Source: Lachnoclostridium sp. UBA5890 (GTDB taxonomy: Bacteria > Bacillota > Clostridia > Lachnospirales > Lachnospiraceae). Taken from it: a stretch of 64,000 nt of DNA. The position numbers and the translations under genes were made by a program. The notes under the pieces are model-generated. The model made no database searches. It had not been told where the DNA came from and saw only the letters and a program-made list of their open reading frames with translations. Every line of letters begins with the position of its first letter. Position 1 is the first letter of the stretch. Below, piece by piece: positions 26,355 through 35,643 of the stretch. The stretch covers positions 1 through 64,000 of the forward strand of contig DJEU01000038.1 of NCBI GenBank assembly GCA_002431395.1. The letters run 5' to 3'.

Positions 26355-27371
26355 ATGCCAAAGAACGGCGATGATAAAATGAGCGGACTTCAGAAAGCGG
26401 CCGTACTCCTGATTACTTTGGGACCGGAGCGTTCCGCCGGCATTTTTAAACACCTGAAAGAAGAAGAAATCGAAGACCTGACCCTGGAGATTGCCAACAC
26501 CAGAAGTGTAACGCCCCGGGCAAAGGAAGATGTAATCAATGAATTTTACGAGCTCTGTCTGGCGCAGCAGTATATTGCCGAAGGTGGTATTTCCTATGCC
26601 AAGGAGCTTTTGGAGCATGCGCTCGGAAACGAAAAGGCAGTGGAGATTATCGGCAAGCTGACATCCTCCTTGCAGGTTAAGCCCTTTGAATTTATCCGGA
26701 AAACCGATGCGGCCCAACTGCTTAACTTTATCCAGGACGAGCATCCTCAGACGATTGCCCTTATTTTGTCCTATCTGCCGGCAGCGCAGGCGGCATCCAT
26801 TATTTCCGCCCTTCCTCCCGACAGACAGGCGGACGTTACCAAACGTATTGCCGTTATGGACAGAACGAGCCCGGATGTTATCAAGGACGTGGAAAAAGTA
26901 CTGGAAACCAAGCTGGCTTCTTTGGTAACACAGGATTACACCATTATCGGCGGTGTGGATGCGGTAGTAGATATCTTAAACACCGTGGACAGAGGTACCG
27001 AGAAACACATCATGGAATCTCTCGAAATCGAAGAGCCGGAACTGGCAGACGAAATCCGCAAGAAGATGTTTGTATTCGAGGATATCTTACTTCTGGACGA
27101 CCGTGCCATCCAGCGTGTGCTGCGTGATGTGGACAACAATGACCTTGCCATTGCCCTTAAGAGTGCCAATGAGCAGGTACAGACCGCTATATTCAACAAT
27201 ATGTCCAAACGTCTTGCCGTTATGATAAAGGAAGATATGGAATTCATGGGTCCTGTCCGTATGAAGGATGTGGAGGAAGCGCAGCAGAAGATTGTAAATA
27301 TTATCAGAAAGCTGGAAGACGCAGGAGAAATTGTAATTTCCAGAGGCGGAGGCGACGAAATCATTGTCTAA
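26355..27371 (+). CDS. fliG: Flagellar motor switch protein FliG
   Basis: A 338-residue switch protein. The N-terminal domain binds FliF, the middle domain holds EHPQTIALILSYL (the EHPQ motif), and the C-terminal domain carries the charged torque helix with DDRAIQRVLRDVDNNDLAIALK. It touches the stator MotA and the switch proteins FliM/FliY. It overlaps the following fliH-like gene by 8 bases. All arginines by hand count are non-CGA and no GATC occurs in the gene, the left-hand base style. Confidence 0.97.
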   Translation: MPKNGDDKMSGLQKAAVLLITLGPERSAGIFKHLKEEEIEDLTLEIANTRSVTPRAKEDVINEFYELCLAQQYIAEGGISYAKELLEHALGNEKAVEIIGKLTSSLQVKPFEFIRKTDAAQLLNFIQDEHPQTIALILSYLPAAQAASIISALPPDRQADVTKRIAVMDRTSPDVIKDVEKVLETKLASLVTQDYTIIGGVDAVVDILNTVDRGTEKHIMESLEIEEPELADEIRKKMFVFEDILLLDDRAIQRVLRDVDNNDLAIALKSANEQVQTAIFNNMSKRLAVMIKEDMEFMGPVRMKDVEEAQQKIVNIIRKLEDAGEIVISRGGGDEIIV

Positions 27372-28224
27372 TAATTTGTTAAAAGGAAGTTTTACCCGCC
27401 TGAACACGGACAATGTCAGGGTGATTGACTCGAATGGTCTTTTGCTATCCAAAATCAAAACAGAGCCGGAGAAAAAGCAGAAGGGTATGATTCTTACAGC
27501 CGAACCGGATGCGGATGGATTTTCGAGAGGAATTGCTACGGACGTGGTTAATGTGGAGCCGTCTGAAGAAATCGAAGAGGCCGGTCTGAAAGCCATGGAA
27601 GTAACACCCGCAGAGGAAGTTTGTGAGGGACCTTCCCCGGAAGAACTGATAGAAGAAGCAAATGCACAGATTGCGCAGATGAAGGCGGAAGCGGAAGAAG
27701 CTGCCAGACAGGAAGCGGAGCAGATAAAAGAGGCTGCCAGGCAGCAGGGCTACCGGGAAGGCAGTGAAAAGGCGGAAAGAGAGCTTCGGGAAAAGGAAAA
27801 GGAACTTTCCGAGAAGCAGAGCCGCATGGAACAGGAATTTGAGGAAAAGGTTTCGACACTGGAACCGCAGCTTGCGGATACCCTTGCTGGAATTTATGAG
27901 TATATTTTCCGGGTAGACCTTTCCCCTTATCAGGACATTGTGACCTATCTGGTGACGTCTGCCCTGAAAAAATCGGGAGAGAGCAAAAGCTGTATCGTAC
28001 ATGTTTCCAAAGAGGATTATCGCTATGTCAGCAGCAGGAAAGAGGAAATGACAAAGGGTCTTCCCTCCGGTCTGCAGGTGGATATTATTGAGGATATTAC
28101 CCTTGGCAAAAATGAAGCGCTGATTGAAACGGACGGCGGTATCATTGATTGCGGTCTGGGAACACAGCTTACGGAACTTGGACGGAAAATCAGGCTGTTA
28201 GCTTATGAGAAAACCGAAGGATAG
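27364..28224 (+). CDS. fliH: FliH-like flagellar export ATPase regulator
   Basis: A 286-residue protein whose middle is a long charged coiled coil (residues ~95-170, rich in E/A/K/R/Q) and whose C-terminal ~110 residues form the FliH/HrpE-type domain. FliH binds and restrains the FliI ATPase. The likely start is TTG at 27364 inside the end of fliG, supported by GGAGGC; a later TTG at 27376 is possible. Position between fliG and fliI supports the name. Confidence 0.82.
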   Translation: MSNNLLKGSFTRLNTDNVRVIDSNGLLLSKIKTEPEKKQKGMILTAEPDADGFSRGIATDVVNVEPSEEIEEAGLKAMEVTPAEEVCEGPSPEELIEEANAQIAQMKAEAEEAARQEAEQIKEAARQQGYREGSEKAERELREKEKELSEKQSRMEQEFEEKVSTLEPQLADTLAGIYEYIFRVDLSPYQDIVTYLVTSALKKSGESKSCIVHVSKEDYRYVSSRKEEMTKGLPSGLQVDIIEDITLGKNEALIETDGGIIDCGLGTQLTELGRKIRLLAYEKTEG

Positions 28225-28230
28225 AGGCGT

Positions 28231-29559
28231 ATGACGGATATTTCCAAATACGAAAAACTGAAAGAAGAGGATTTCTGCCAGAAACTTGGCAAGGTGGTCA
28301 ATGCCGTAGGGCTTACCGTAGAATCGGCGGGACCGGATGCCAGATTGGGCGATTTGTGTGAAATCTACCCGGAAAACAGGGAAGGAAAAGCCGTCCTTTC
28401 CGAGGTGGTGGGTTTTCACGACAAGAAAACCATTCTGATGCCTTATGAAGTGGTGGAAGGCATCGGTCTCGGCAGCATTGTAAAAAATGTGGGTGTGCCT
28501 TTTACCGTAAAGGTAAGCGGTGACCTCTTGGGAAAGACGCTGGACGGTCTCGGCAGACCGACAGGTGCGGATGCGGACGACGGCAGGGAAGAGATTGCCG
28601 GAGCGGTCAGCTATCCCGTGGAGGCGGCGCCTCCCGACCCCATGAGCAGGGAAATTATCAGTGAAGTGCTTTCCCTCGGCGTAAAAGCCGTGGACGGTCT
28701 GCTGACGGTGGGAAAAGGACAGCGTATCGGCATTTTTGCCGGTTCCGGTGTGGGAAAATCCACCCTGATGGGTATGTTTGCAAGAAACACCAAAGCGGAC
28801 ATCAATGTCATTGCCCTGATAGGAGAGCGCGGCAGAGAGGTGCGTGAATTTATAGAAAGAGATCTGGGCGAGGAAGGCATGAAGCGTTCCGTGGTAGTGG
28901 TAGCTACTTCGGATAAGCCGGCGCTGGAACGAAACAAAGCAGCCAAGACGGCTACCGCCATTGCCGAATATTTCCGTGACCAGGGCAAGGATGTTCTTCT
29001 CATGATGGACTCCCTGACCCGTTTTTCCATGGCACAGAGAGAAATCGGTCTTGCCAGTGGCGAGCCGCCGGTATCAAGGGGTTATCCCCCCAGTGTGTAT
29101 TCAGAGATGCCGAAGCTTCTGGAGCGTGCCGGCAGGGCTCGGGTGGGCTCCATTACCGGACTTTACACGGTACTGGTGGACGGCGACGATTTCAACGAAC
29201 CCATTACCGATACGGCAAGAAGTATTCTGGACGGACATATCGTGCTGGACAGAAAACTGGGACACAAAAACCATTATCCTGCCATTGATGTATTGCAGAG
29301 CATTTCCAGATGCATGAGCCAGATTGTGAGCAAGGAGCATAAAAAGCTGGCAAGCCGGCTCAAGGCGGTTCTGGCGACCTATGCGGAGGCGGAGGATTTA
29401 ATCAATATCGGCGCATACAAAGCCGGCACCAATCCCTCTATTGACTACGCTATCTCCAAAATTGATGCGGTCAACGCCTTTCTCTGCCAGGATACAGAAG
29501 AAAAATTTGATTACGAAGAAACGCTGTCTCTTTTAAGAAAATTGTTTGAGGATAGCTGA
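28231..29559 (+). CDS. fliI: Flagellum-specific export ATPase FliI
   Basis: A 442-residue F1-like ATPase. Walker A is GIFAGSGVGKSTLM near residue 170, Walker B is VLLMMDSLTRFSMAQREIGLA, and GEPPVSRGYPPSVYSEMPKLLERAGR is the flagellar/type III ATPase signature. It drives or primes export of rod, hook and filament proteins. The stop overlaps the fliJ start as TGATG. Confidence 0.98.
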   Translation: MTDISKYEKLKEEDFCQKLGKVVNAVGLTVESAGPDARLGDLCEIYPENREGKAVLSEVVGFHDKKTILMPYEVVEGIGLGSIVKNVGVPFTVKVSGDLLGKTLDGLGRPTGADADDGREEIAGAVSYPVEAAPPDPMSREIISEVLSLGVKAVDGLLTVGKGQRIGIFAGSGVGKSTLMGMFARNTKADINVIALIGERGREVREFIERDLGEEGMKRSVVVVATSDKPALERNKAAKTATAIAEYFRDQGKDVLLMMDSLTRFSMAQREIGLASGEPPVSRGYPPSVYSEMPKLLERAGRARVGSITGLYTVLVDGDDFNEPITDTARSILDGHIVLDRKLGHKNHYPAIDVLQSISRCMSQIVSKEHKKLASRLKAVLATYAEAEDLINIGAYKAGTNPSIDYAISKIDAVNAFLCQDTEEKFDYEETLSLLRKLFEDS

Positions 29560-30038
29560 TGGCAAAGTTCAAATATAGGATGCAGAGCATTCTCAATGTC
29601 AAAATGAAGCTGGAAGTGCAGGCAAAGCAGGAATTTGCATCGGCACAGGCAGCACTCAACCGGGAAGAAGAAAAGCTAAATCAACTTGCAGCCCGGAAGA
29701 AAGCCTATGAAGAGGAAGCGGAAGAACTTTTAAAGGGAAAGCTTAATTTTCGGGACATCGCGGACAACCGCACCGCCATACATACCATGGAGGACTACAT
29801 GGAAACCCAGACGGCACAGGTGAAAAAAGCGGAGAAAGCGGTGGAGGCGGCAAGGGAAAAGCTGACGATTGTCATGCAGGAAAGAAAGATGCATGAAAAA
29901 TTGAAGGAACATGCTTTTGAAGAGTTCCTGATGCAAGAAAAGAAACAGGAAGGCAAGGAAGTGGACGAACTGACCAGTTATACCTACGGCCAGCGAATAC
30001 AGAATGCCAACCGTAAGAACCAATCGCAAGAAGGGTGA
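29559..30038 (+). CDS. fliJ: Flagellar export chaperone FliJ
   Basis: A 159-residue, almost wholly coiled-coil protein (MAKFKYRMQSILNVKMKLEVQAKQEFA...), the usual FliJ N-terminus. It forms the stalk of the FliHIJ complex. It overlaps fliI by one base and is followed by the MotE-like gene. Confidence 0.9.
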   Translation: MAKFKYRMQSILNVKMKLEVQAKQEFASAQAALNREEEKLNQLAARKKAYEEEAEELLKGKLNFRDIADNRTAIHTMEDYMETQTAQVKKAEKAVEAAREKLTIVMQERKMHEKLKEHAFEEFLMQEKKQEGKEVDELTSYTYGQRIQNANRKNQSQEG

Positions 30039-30043
30039 ATAGA

Positions 30044-30904
30044 ATGGCTAAGACACCGGATGCTTCCGCAGCGGAAAAGAAACGGCTTGCGGATGAAAAG
30101 AAAAAACTGAAGGAAGAACAGAAAAAGCAGAAGAAGGAAGCCAGAAAACGGGCAAAGGAAATCGAAGCCCAGGAGGCAGAGCTTTCGGCGGATGACGAAA
30201 GCGGCGGTTTCTTTACGGTGATAGCAACCATTGGCATTATTTTAGTATGGGTGGCTATTCTCTGCGTGGTTATTAAGCTGGATGTGGGCGGCTTCGGTTC
30301 CAAGGTACTGACTCCGCTTTTAAAGGATGTGCCGGTGGTGAACCAGATTTTACCGAATAGCCAGAACAGCGGCAACATTTCCACGGATAACGGCGGTTAT
30401 ACCAACTTAAACGATGCAACGGAACAGATTAAAAATTTGGAGCTGCAGCTTCAGCAGGCACAGACGGATAACTTAAAGCTGCAGGAGGATGTTGCAAACT
30501 TAAAAGCGGAAAATGCCAGACTTCAGGAATTTGAAGATAAACAGGTGGAGTTCCAGCGGATTAAAAACGAATTTTACGAAGAAGTGGTTTATACGGAAAA
30601 CGGACCGGGAGCGGAAGCTTACCAGAAATATTACGAGTCCATGGACCCGACCACGGCGGAATATTTGTATAAACAGGTAATTGCACAGTTGCAGGAGGAT
30701 AAGTCCGTACAGGATTATGCGGCGGCATATTCTTCCATGAAGCCGAAAAAGGCAGCAGCTATTTTTGAACAGATGACGGACAACTTAAATCTGGCTGCCC
30801 GCATCCTTAAGACCATGAGTGCGGAGAACAGAGGCAATATTTTGGCGGAAATGGATCCCACGATTGCCGCAAAGCTCACCAAAATCATGGACCCGGAGTC
30901 TTAA
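30044..30904 (+). CDS. MotE/YlxF-like membrane coiled-coil protein with MgtE-N-like tail
   Basis: A 286-residue protein. Residues 1-50 are highly charged, a membrane helix follows near 60-82, then a coiled coil (~120-170). The C-terminal helical repeat (MKPKKAAAIFEQMTD...ILKTMSAENRGNILAEMDPTIAAKLTKIM) is the MgtE N-terminal-like domain found in flagellar-operon proteins such as YlxF/MotE, known in some bacteria as a chaperone for the stator protein MotC. Start ATG 30044 is favoured by AAGAAGGG; an in-frame GTG at 30035 lies inside fliJ. Place between fliJ and fliK matches ylxF of Bacillus. Confidence 0.82.
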   Translation: MAKTPDASAAEKKRLADEKKKLKEEQKKQKKEARKRAKEIEAQEAELSADDESGGFFTVIATIGIILVWVAILCVVIKLDVGGFGSKVLTPLLKDVPVVNQILPNSQNSGNISTDNGGYTNLNDATEQIKNLELQLQQAQTDNLKLQEDVANLKAENARLQEFEDKQVEFQRIKNEFYEEVVYTENGPGAEAYQKYYESMDPTTAEYLYKQVIAQLQEDKSVQDYAAAYSSMKPKKAAAIFEQMTDNLNLAARILKTMSAENRGNILAEMDPTIAAKLTKIMDPES

Positions 30905-30919
30905 GCACCGAGTGCTTTT
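30903..30919 (+). other. Small hairpin with short T-run between the MotE-like gene and fliK
   Basis: AAGCAC-CGA-GTGCTT followed by TT. It overlaps the stop codon region. It is too short for a confident terminator but may cause partial attenuation within the operon. Confidence 0.35.
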
Positions 30920-30968
30920 GACCGATATACAGTATGTACTTTGAAAATTTAAGAAAGGAGGAGAAAAC

Positions 30969-32318
30969 GTGACAAGTATTCCCGTAAACAACAGTGTGAA
31001 GGGTATCGTTCCGGGAGCGCAAACCCAGAAAAAGCCGAACACGCAGGATGCCGCAGGCAGTTTTTCCGATATTTTCAAAAATCAGAAGAACGATAACGGC
31101 ACCGTTGATGCAAAGGCTGCTTCCACAGCGCAGAACCGGACGGAAAACCGGAACACAGGAATTTCCGCAAGACAGCAGAAGGTACAGGATGCCGCAAAGG
31201 AAACAAAGGATGTGACAGGAAAGGACACCGGAAAAAAGGTGGACGAGGTAGCGGACAAAATGCTTTCCGATACCGCGGATGAGCTTTCCGTAACGGAAGA
31301 AGAACTGCTTTCCGTGTTGCAGAGTTTATCCCTGACACCAGCCGATTTGCTGACAAAAGAAGGCTTGCAGCAGGTAGTGCTTGCCGTATCGGGAGAAACG
31401 GATTTCGCAAATTTCCTGACGGACGAAACAATGTTTACCACATTGCAGAACTTAAACGGAGAGCTGCAGACGACACTTTCCGATTTGGCGGACGATCTTG
31501 GCATCGGCAAGGATGAGGTACAGGATTTCCTGACGGCGTTTGCAGACAAAGCAGGTGATGCATCCGCATTGCAGACAGAGGTACTTCCCACAGAAGAGGT
31601 CCCCGATGAAGGAACGGAAGGTACCGTAACGGATGTGAAAAACAGTTTTGATACCGAAAACGCCGCGGACGGCAGGGCAGTTTTCGAAGCTACCGTTCCG
31701 GGTAAGGAAGCGGAAAAGCAGACCAGAAAAGAAACATCCGGAGAAGAGAAAAGCTTTACCGGAGACAAGGCGTTTGACAATTTTGCCCAGAGCCTTAAGG
31801 CAGGGGCAGGACAAACGGAAAACACACAGGCGGCAGCCGAAATCACATCGCATTTTGATGTGGAAACGGAAAATATCATCCGGCAGATTACGGACTACAT
31901 GAGAGGCAATGTGACGGACGGCGTATCCGAAATGGATATGCAGCTTCATCCCGCCAACCTCGGCAGTGTACATATTCACTTAGAGGCAAAGGAAGGCGTT
32001 CTGACCGCACAGTTTACCGCACAGAATGAGTCGGTAAAAGCCGCTTTGGAAAGCCAGATGATTCAGCTTAAGGATAGCTTTGAGAAGCAGGGACTTACCG
32101 TAGAGTCCATTGAAGTCATGGTTTCCAGCCGGAAGTTCGACCAGAGCTATGAAGAGGCGGAAAGCCATGCAAACGATACGGGCAGCCGTTCCGGCAGACA
32201 GCGCACCAGAAGAGTAAACTTACATGTTTCCATGGAGGACGAGGAATTGTCCGATGAAGAAATTCTGGCGAAGGAAGTCTTAAAAGGACAGGGCAGCACC
32301 GTAGAATTTACGGCATAA
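30969..32318 (+). CDS. fliK: Flagellar hook-length control protein FliK
   Basis: A 449-residue, polar, low-complexity protein whose C-terminal domain is the conserved FliK substrate-specificity switch: EMDMQLHPANLGSVHIHLEA, then LTAQFTAQNESVKAALESQMIQLKDSFEKQGL. It measures hook length and flips the export gate to filament substrates. The GTG start follows AAAGGAGGAG. It is followed by flgD. Confidence 0.93.
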   Translation: MTSIPVNNSVKGIVPGAQTQKKPNTQDAAGSFSDIFKNQKNDNGTVDAKAASTAQNRTENRNTGISARQQKVQDAAKETKDVTGKDTGKKVDEVADKMLSDTADELSVTEEELLSVLQSLSLTPADLLTKEGLQQVVLAVSGETDFANFLTDETMFTTLQNLNGELQTTLSDLADDLGIGKDEVQDFLTAFADKAGDASALQTEVLPTEEVPDEGTEGTVTDVKNSFDTENAADGRAVFEATVPGKEAEKQTRKETSGEEKSFTGDKAFDNFAQSLKAGAGQTENTQAAAEITSHFDVETENIIRQITDYMRGNVTDGVSEMDMQLHPANLGSVHIHLEAKEGVLTAQFTAQNESVKAALESQMIQLKDSFEKQGLTVESIEVMVSSRKFDQSYEEAESHANDTGSRSGRQRTRRVNLHVSMEDEELSDEEILAKEVLKGQGSTVEFTA

Positions 32319-32357
32319 GCATTACAGACAGTTTGAATCAGAAAGGATGTGAAACAA

Positions 32358-33074
32358 ATGGCATCACCGGTAGCAGAAGTAAAAGACGGTAAAATCGTCA
32401 ATCAGACAAACACCACCCAAAAAACGACCAAGTCAAACGGCATGGACAAGGAGTCATTCTTGCAGCTTTTGGTAGCACAGATGAAATACCAGGACCCTCT
32501 GGAACCGACATCCAACACTGAGTACATTTCCCAGTATGCACAGTTCTCCCAGGTAGAATCCTTACAGAGCATGAGCAGCAACATGGATTTACAGAGAGCA
32601 AGCAATCTGGTAGGCAAGGAAGTTTACATCGAAACCACCGGCACGGACGGCGAAACCCAGACCATACAGGGCAGAGTGGACTATGTAACCTACAAGAGCG
32701 GCAAGGCTTATGTATATGTCAATGAAAAAGAATATTCACTGGACGATGTGAAGACGGTTCTTGACTCCGATTACACAGAAGCATGTTCTCTGGCTTACAA
32801 TTTCATCGCCGCATTAAACAAGCTTCCGAGCTTAGAGGATTTAGACCTTTCCAGCGAAGAAAACGTTACGGCACTTTCCGAAGTTTACAACAAGATGACT
32901 TCTTACCAGAAGACCTTTATCGCTTCCGAAAAAGTGAACCTGCTGCAGAAATATGCGGACAAGATTGCAGAGCTTAAGAAAGCGGCGGAAGAAAAGAACA
33001 ATACAACTGAAGATAAGACGGACGAAAAGTCCGAAGAGAAAACGGAGGCACCCGCAGACAAGACGGAGGAATAA
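32358..33074 (+). CDS. flgD: Hook-capping protein FlgD with an unusual helical C-terminal domain
   Basis: A 238-residue protein. Residues ~20-75 carry the FlgD motif (MDKESFLQLLVAQMKYQDP, EYISQYAQFSQVESL). The middle has a short beta segment (VEYIETT...VDYVTYKSGKAYVYV). Then comes a helical domain, AYNFIAALNKLPSLEDLDLSSEEN followed by VYNKMTSYQKTFI and YADKIAELK, which resembles the helical repeat common in Firmicutes cell-surface proteins (…ALP…L…V…AY..LT..QK…L..AE..I..L). An acidic tail ends the protein. Usual FlgD proteins carry Tudor/Ig-like domains there. ATG 32358 is preferred; GTG 32349 is possible. Confidence 0.88.
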   Translation: MASPVAEVKDGKIVNQTNTTQKTTKSNGMDKESFLQLLVAQMKYQDPLEPTSNTEYISQYAQFSQVESLQSMSSNMDLQRASNLVGKEVYIETTGTDGETQTIQGRVDYVTYKSGKAYVYVNEKEYSLDDVKTVLDSDYTEACSLAYNFIAALNKLPSLEDLDLSSEENVTALSEVYNKMTSYQKTFIASEKVNLLQKYADKIAELKKAAEEKNNTTEDKTDEKSEEKTEAPADKTEE

Positions 33075-33076
33075 GA

Positions 33077-33478
33077 ATGAATATTCAGAAAGGCAGCTTT
33101 TCCTCCATTGAACAGTTGCAGGACAGATACCTGACACCGGCAAAAAAAGTCGAAAAGAAAGAGGATGCGGCAGTATCCTTTCAGGATATTCTGAAAGCAA
33201 AGCAGGAAACGGCAGGGAATCGCGGAGAACTTAAATTTTCAAAGCATGCATCAAACCGGCTGACGGATCGGAACATTACCCTGACAAACAGCCAGCGGGA
33301 ACGTCTGGAAAGCGGAGCTGTCAAAGCGGGAGAGAAAGGCATTCAGGAATCTTTGGTCGTTGTGGATGAACTGGCATTTATCGTCAACATTCCCAACAAA
33401 ACGGTGATTACGGCAATGGACAGGTCGGACACCGCAGATAATGTATTTACAAACATAGACGGAGCAGTATTTATGTAG
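33077..33478 (+). CDS. Flagellar operon protein of the TIGR02530 type
   Basis: A 133-residue soluble protein. The segment LKFSKHASNRLTDRNITLTNSQRERLESGAVKAGEKG and the end NIPNKTVITAMDR match the small flagellar operon family found between flgD and flgE in Bacillus and clostridia. Its function is not established; a chaperone or export-related role is usually supposed. It begins 2 bases after flgD. Confidence 0.85.
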   Translation: MNIQKGSFSSIEQLQDRYLTPAKKVEKKEDAAVSFQDILKAKQETAGNRGELKFSKHASNRLTDRNITLTNSQRERLESGAVKAGEKGIQESLVVVDELAFIVNIPNKTVITAMDRSDTADNVFTNIDGAVFM

Positions 33479-33556
33479 CCGGACCTTTTAAGGGGGCACA
33501 GTTTTCCTGACTGACAGAAGGAAAAAGCTTCGTAAACATGAAGGAGGTCATTCATT

Positions 33557-35308
33557 ATGATGAGATCACTTTTTTCTGGCGTATCGGGCTTAAAGACCCA
33601 TCAGACCAGAATGGACGTAATCGGTAACAACATCGCAAACGTAAACACAACGGCATACAAGTCCAGCAGCATGGTATTCAGCGACATGATCAGCCAGACA
33701 ACACAGAAGGCATCCGGTCCCAATGCGGCAACCGGTACCGGCGGTATCAACGCCAGACAGATCGGTCTGGGTGTAAAGACAGGTGCTATCAATACCAATA
33801 TCAGCGGACAGGGCGCTTCCCAGAGCACCAACAACCCGTTTGATATTATGATTAACGGCAGTTCTTTCTTTATCGTAAACAACGGCAGTGAGAACTTCTT
33901 TACCAGAGATGGTTCTTTCTACGTGGATGCAGCCGGCAACTTAGCCATGACCAGCAACGGCTATAATGTTATGGGCTGGCAGGTAGATCCGGATACCATG
34001 AAGATTAAACCTGACACCGTATCCGCACTCCGTATTATGGATGCGGCAAACCTGACTTACCCGCCCGAAGCAACCACCAAGGCGCGGGTAACAGGTGTCA
34101 TTGATAAAAACGATACTTCTCTGACAAGCAGTACAGGTAAGTATGTATCTTTAAGTTTCTTTGATGCACTGGGTTACAGCTATACTGCAAAACTTGCCAT
34201 CAAGCAGTCTTCCAATGAAAACGAATACAGCGTGGAACTGGCGAAGATTACCGATGCTTATGGCAAGGAGATTGATATCAGCAGCGTGAAATTCGGTTCC
34301 ACAACATCCCAGAAGGTAAACAATACCGTTAAACTGGATACTACCGCATATAAGTGGAACGGCACGGAACTGCAGAATGCCGTAGGCGGCAGTAAAATAT
34401 TTGACCTTGCGGATTTATTTGATCCTGCGGCAACCGTGGATGACCCGAAGCTGGCGGATACCGACGAAGGAAAGGCAGCATTAAAGGAATTGGCAAAAGC
34501 TTACGGTTATGAAGGCTCCGAACAGGAATTCCTGAATCTGACCGTGACACTGACCAATGATCCGAGTAGCGGAACGAACTTCCAGAGCGGTACTTACAGC
34601 GTACAGCAGTTGTTTTACAATCAGCTGAAGGGACTGCAACCCAGCTTCTCCACACCGGACAGTGCTTATACGGAGGATATTGAAAACTTTGACCTTACGT
34701 CCTTTGATACCACCGGGCGTGTGTTTGAAGGTGCGACCATCGTTTACAATCCCGATAACGGTACCTTCTCAGGTGTAAACGGTCTGCCGAATCAGACCAG
34801 CATTACTCTGGCACTGAAGAATGCCAGCGGCAACTTTGAAGATATCTCCATTGATTTCTCCAAGACAACCATGTATGACAAGAAGGGTACCAGCACCCTG
34901 GAAGCAACCTCCGGTGATGCAAACAGCCTTGGATCAGGACGTAAAATCGGAGAAATGACAGGTGTTTCCATCCAGACAAACGGTATGATTTATGCAACTT
35001 ATGACAACGGTATGACCAAGCTTTTAGGCCAGATTGCCGTAGCACAGTTCGCAAATGTTTCCGGCCTGGAAAAAGCAGGCGATAACCTGTATTCCGCAAC
35101 ATTAAACTCCGGTGAATTCGATGGTGTGGGTGTGGATATTACCGCAAACGGAGACTCCATGTCGACCGGACAGCTGGAAATGAGCAATGTAGACCTTTCC
35201 CAGGAATTTACGGAAATGATTACCACACAGAGAGGTTTCCAGGCAAACAGCCGTATCATTACCGTTTCCGATACTCTTCTTGAGGAACTTACCAATCTGA
35301 AGAGATAA
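33557..35308 (+). CDS. flgE: Flagellar hook protein FlgE
   Basis: A 583-residue hook subunit. N-terminal rod motif MMRSLFSGVSGLKTHQTRMDVIGNNIANVNTTAYKSS and C-terminal motif SNVDLSQEFTEMITTQRGFQANSRIITVSDTLLEELTNLKR are complete. The middle holds the FlgE D1/D2 beta domains; length is above the ~400 of enteric FlgE, because of a larger variable region. RBS is AAGGAGG. A 10-bp stem lies after the gene at 35368-35405. Confidence 0.96.
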   Translation: MMRSLFSGVSGLKTHQTRMDVIGNNIANVNTTAYKSSSMVFSDMISQTTQKASGPNAATGTGGINARQIGLGVKTGAINTNISGQGASQSTNNPFDIMINGSSFFIVNNGSENFFTRDGSFYVDAAGNLAMTSNGYNVMGWQVDPDTMKIKPDTVSALRIMDAANLTYPPEATTKARVTGVIDKNDTSLTSSTGKYVSLSFFDALGYSYTAKLAIKQSSNENEYSVELAKITDAYGKEIDISSVKFGSTTSQKVNNTVKLDTTAYKWNGTELQNAVGGSKIFDLADLFDPAATVDDPKLADTDEGKAALKELAKAYGYEGSEQEFLNLTVTLTNDPSSGTNFQSGTYSVQQLFYNQLKGLQPSFSTPDSAYTEDIENFDLTSFDTTGRVFEGATIVYNPDNGTFSGVNGLPNQTSITLALKNASGNFEDISIDFSKTTMYDKKGTSTLEATSGDANSLGSGRKIGEMTGVSIQTNGMIYATYDNGMTKLLGQIAVAQFANVSGLEKAGDNLYSATLNSGEFDGVGVDITANGDSMSTGQLEMSNVDLSQEFTEMITTQRGFQANSRIITVSDTLLEELTNLKR

Positions 35309-35367
35309 CGGCGGAAAGCAGCTACATAACAGACACAGGATAAAGAAAAAGCAGATACATAATGGCA

Positions 35368-35405
35368 GGGATGCAGGGAGGAGATGGACGGACTTCCTGC
35401 ATTCC
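35368..35405 (+). other. Stable 10-bp hairpin between flgE and flbD
   Basis: GGGATGCAGG (35368-35377) pairs with CCTGCATTCC (35396-35405) over 10 base pairs with one G-T pair and an 18-base loop. No T-run follows, so it is more likely an mRNA processing or stability element than a terminator. Confidence 0.5.
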
Positions 35406-35429
35406 TTAGTGTTTACAATGGAAAAAAGT

Positions 35430-35615
35430 ATGATAGAGATTACAAAATTAAATGGGCAAAAAGTACTAATCAACCCCAGTTTGATTGAAATGGTGGAAGA
35501 AACCCCGGATACGGTCATCAGCCTTACCACGGGAAGAAAAATAATTGTAAAAGAAAGTAGACAAGATATAAAAAATTTAGTAAAATCATATAGAAAGGAT
35601 ATTTTTTTGCAGTAA
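35430..35615 (+). CDS. flbD: Flagellar protein FlbD
   Basis: A 61-residue protein with the typical start MIEITKLNGQKVLINPSLIEMVEETPDTVISLTTGRKIIVKES. FlbD (SwrD in Bacillus) lies before motA and raises motor power in Bacillus. An in-frame ATG at 35418 is the alternative start; 35430 matches the family. Confidence 0.88.
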   Translation: MIEITKLNGQKVLINPSLIEMVEETPDTVISLTTGRKIIVKESRQDIKNLVKSYRKDIFLQ

Positions 35616-35643
35616 AAGGGCAGAAATTGGAAGGTGAAATAAA

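Noticed and set aside
30903..30919. Hairpin considered as an operon terminator before fliK
   Set aside because: The stem is 6 bp with only a very short T-run; fliK belongs with the same operon. Kept only as a weak hairpin.
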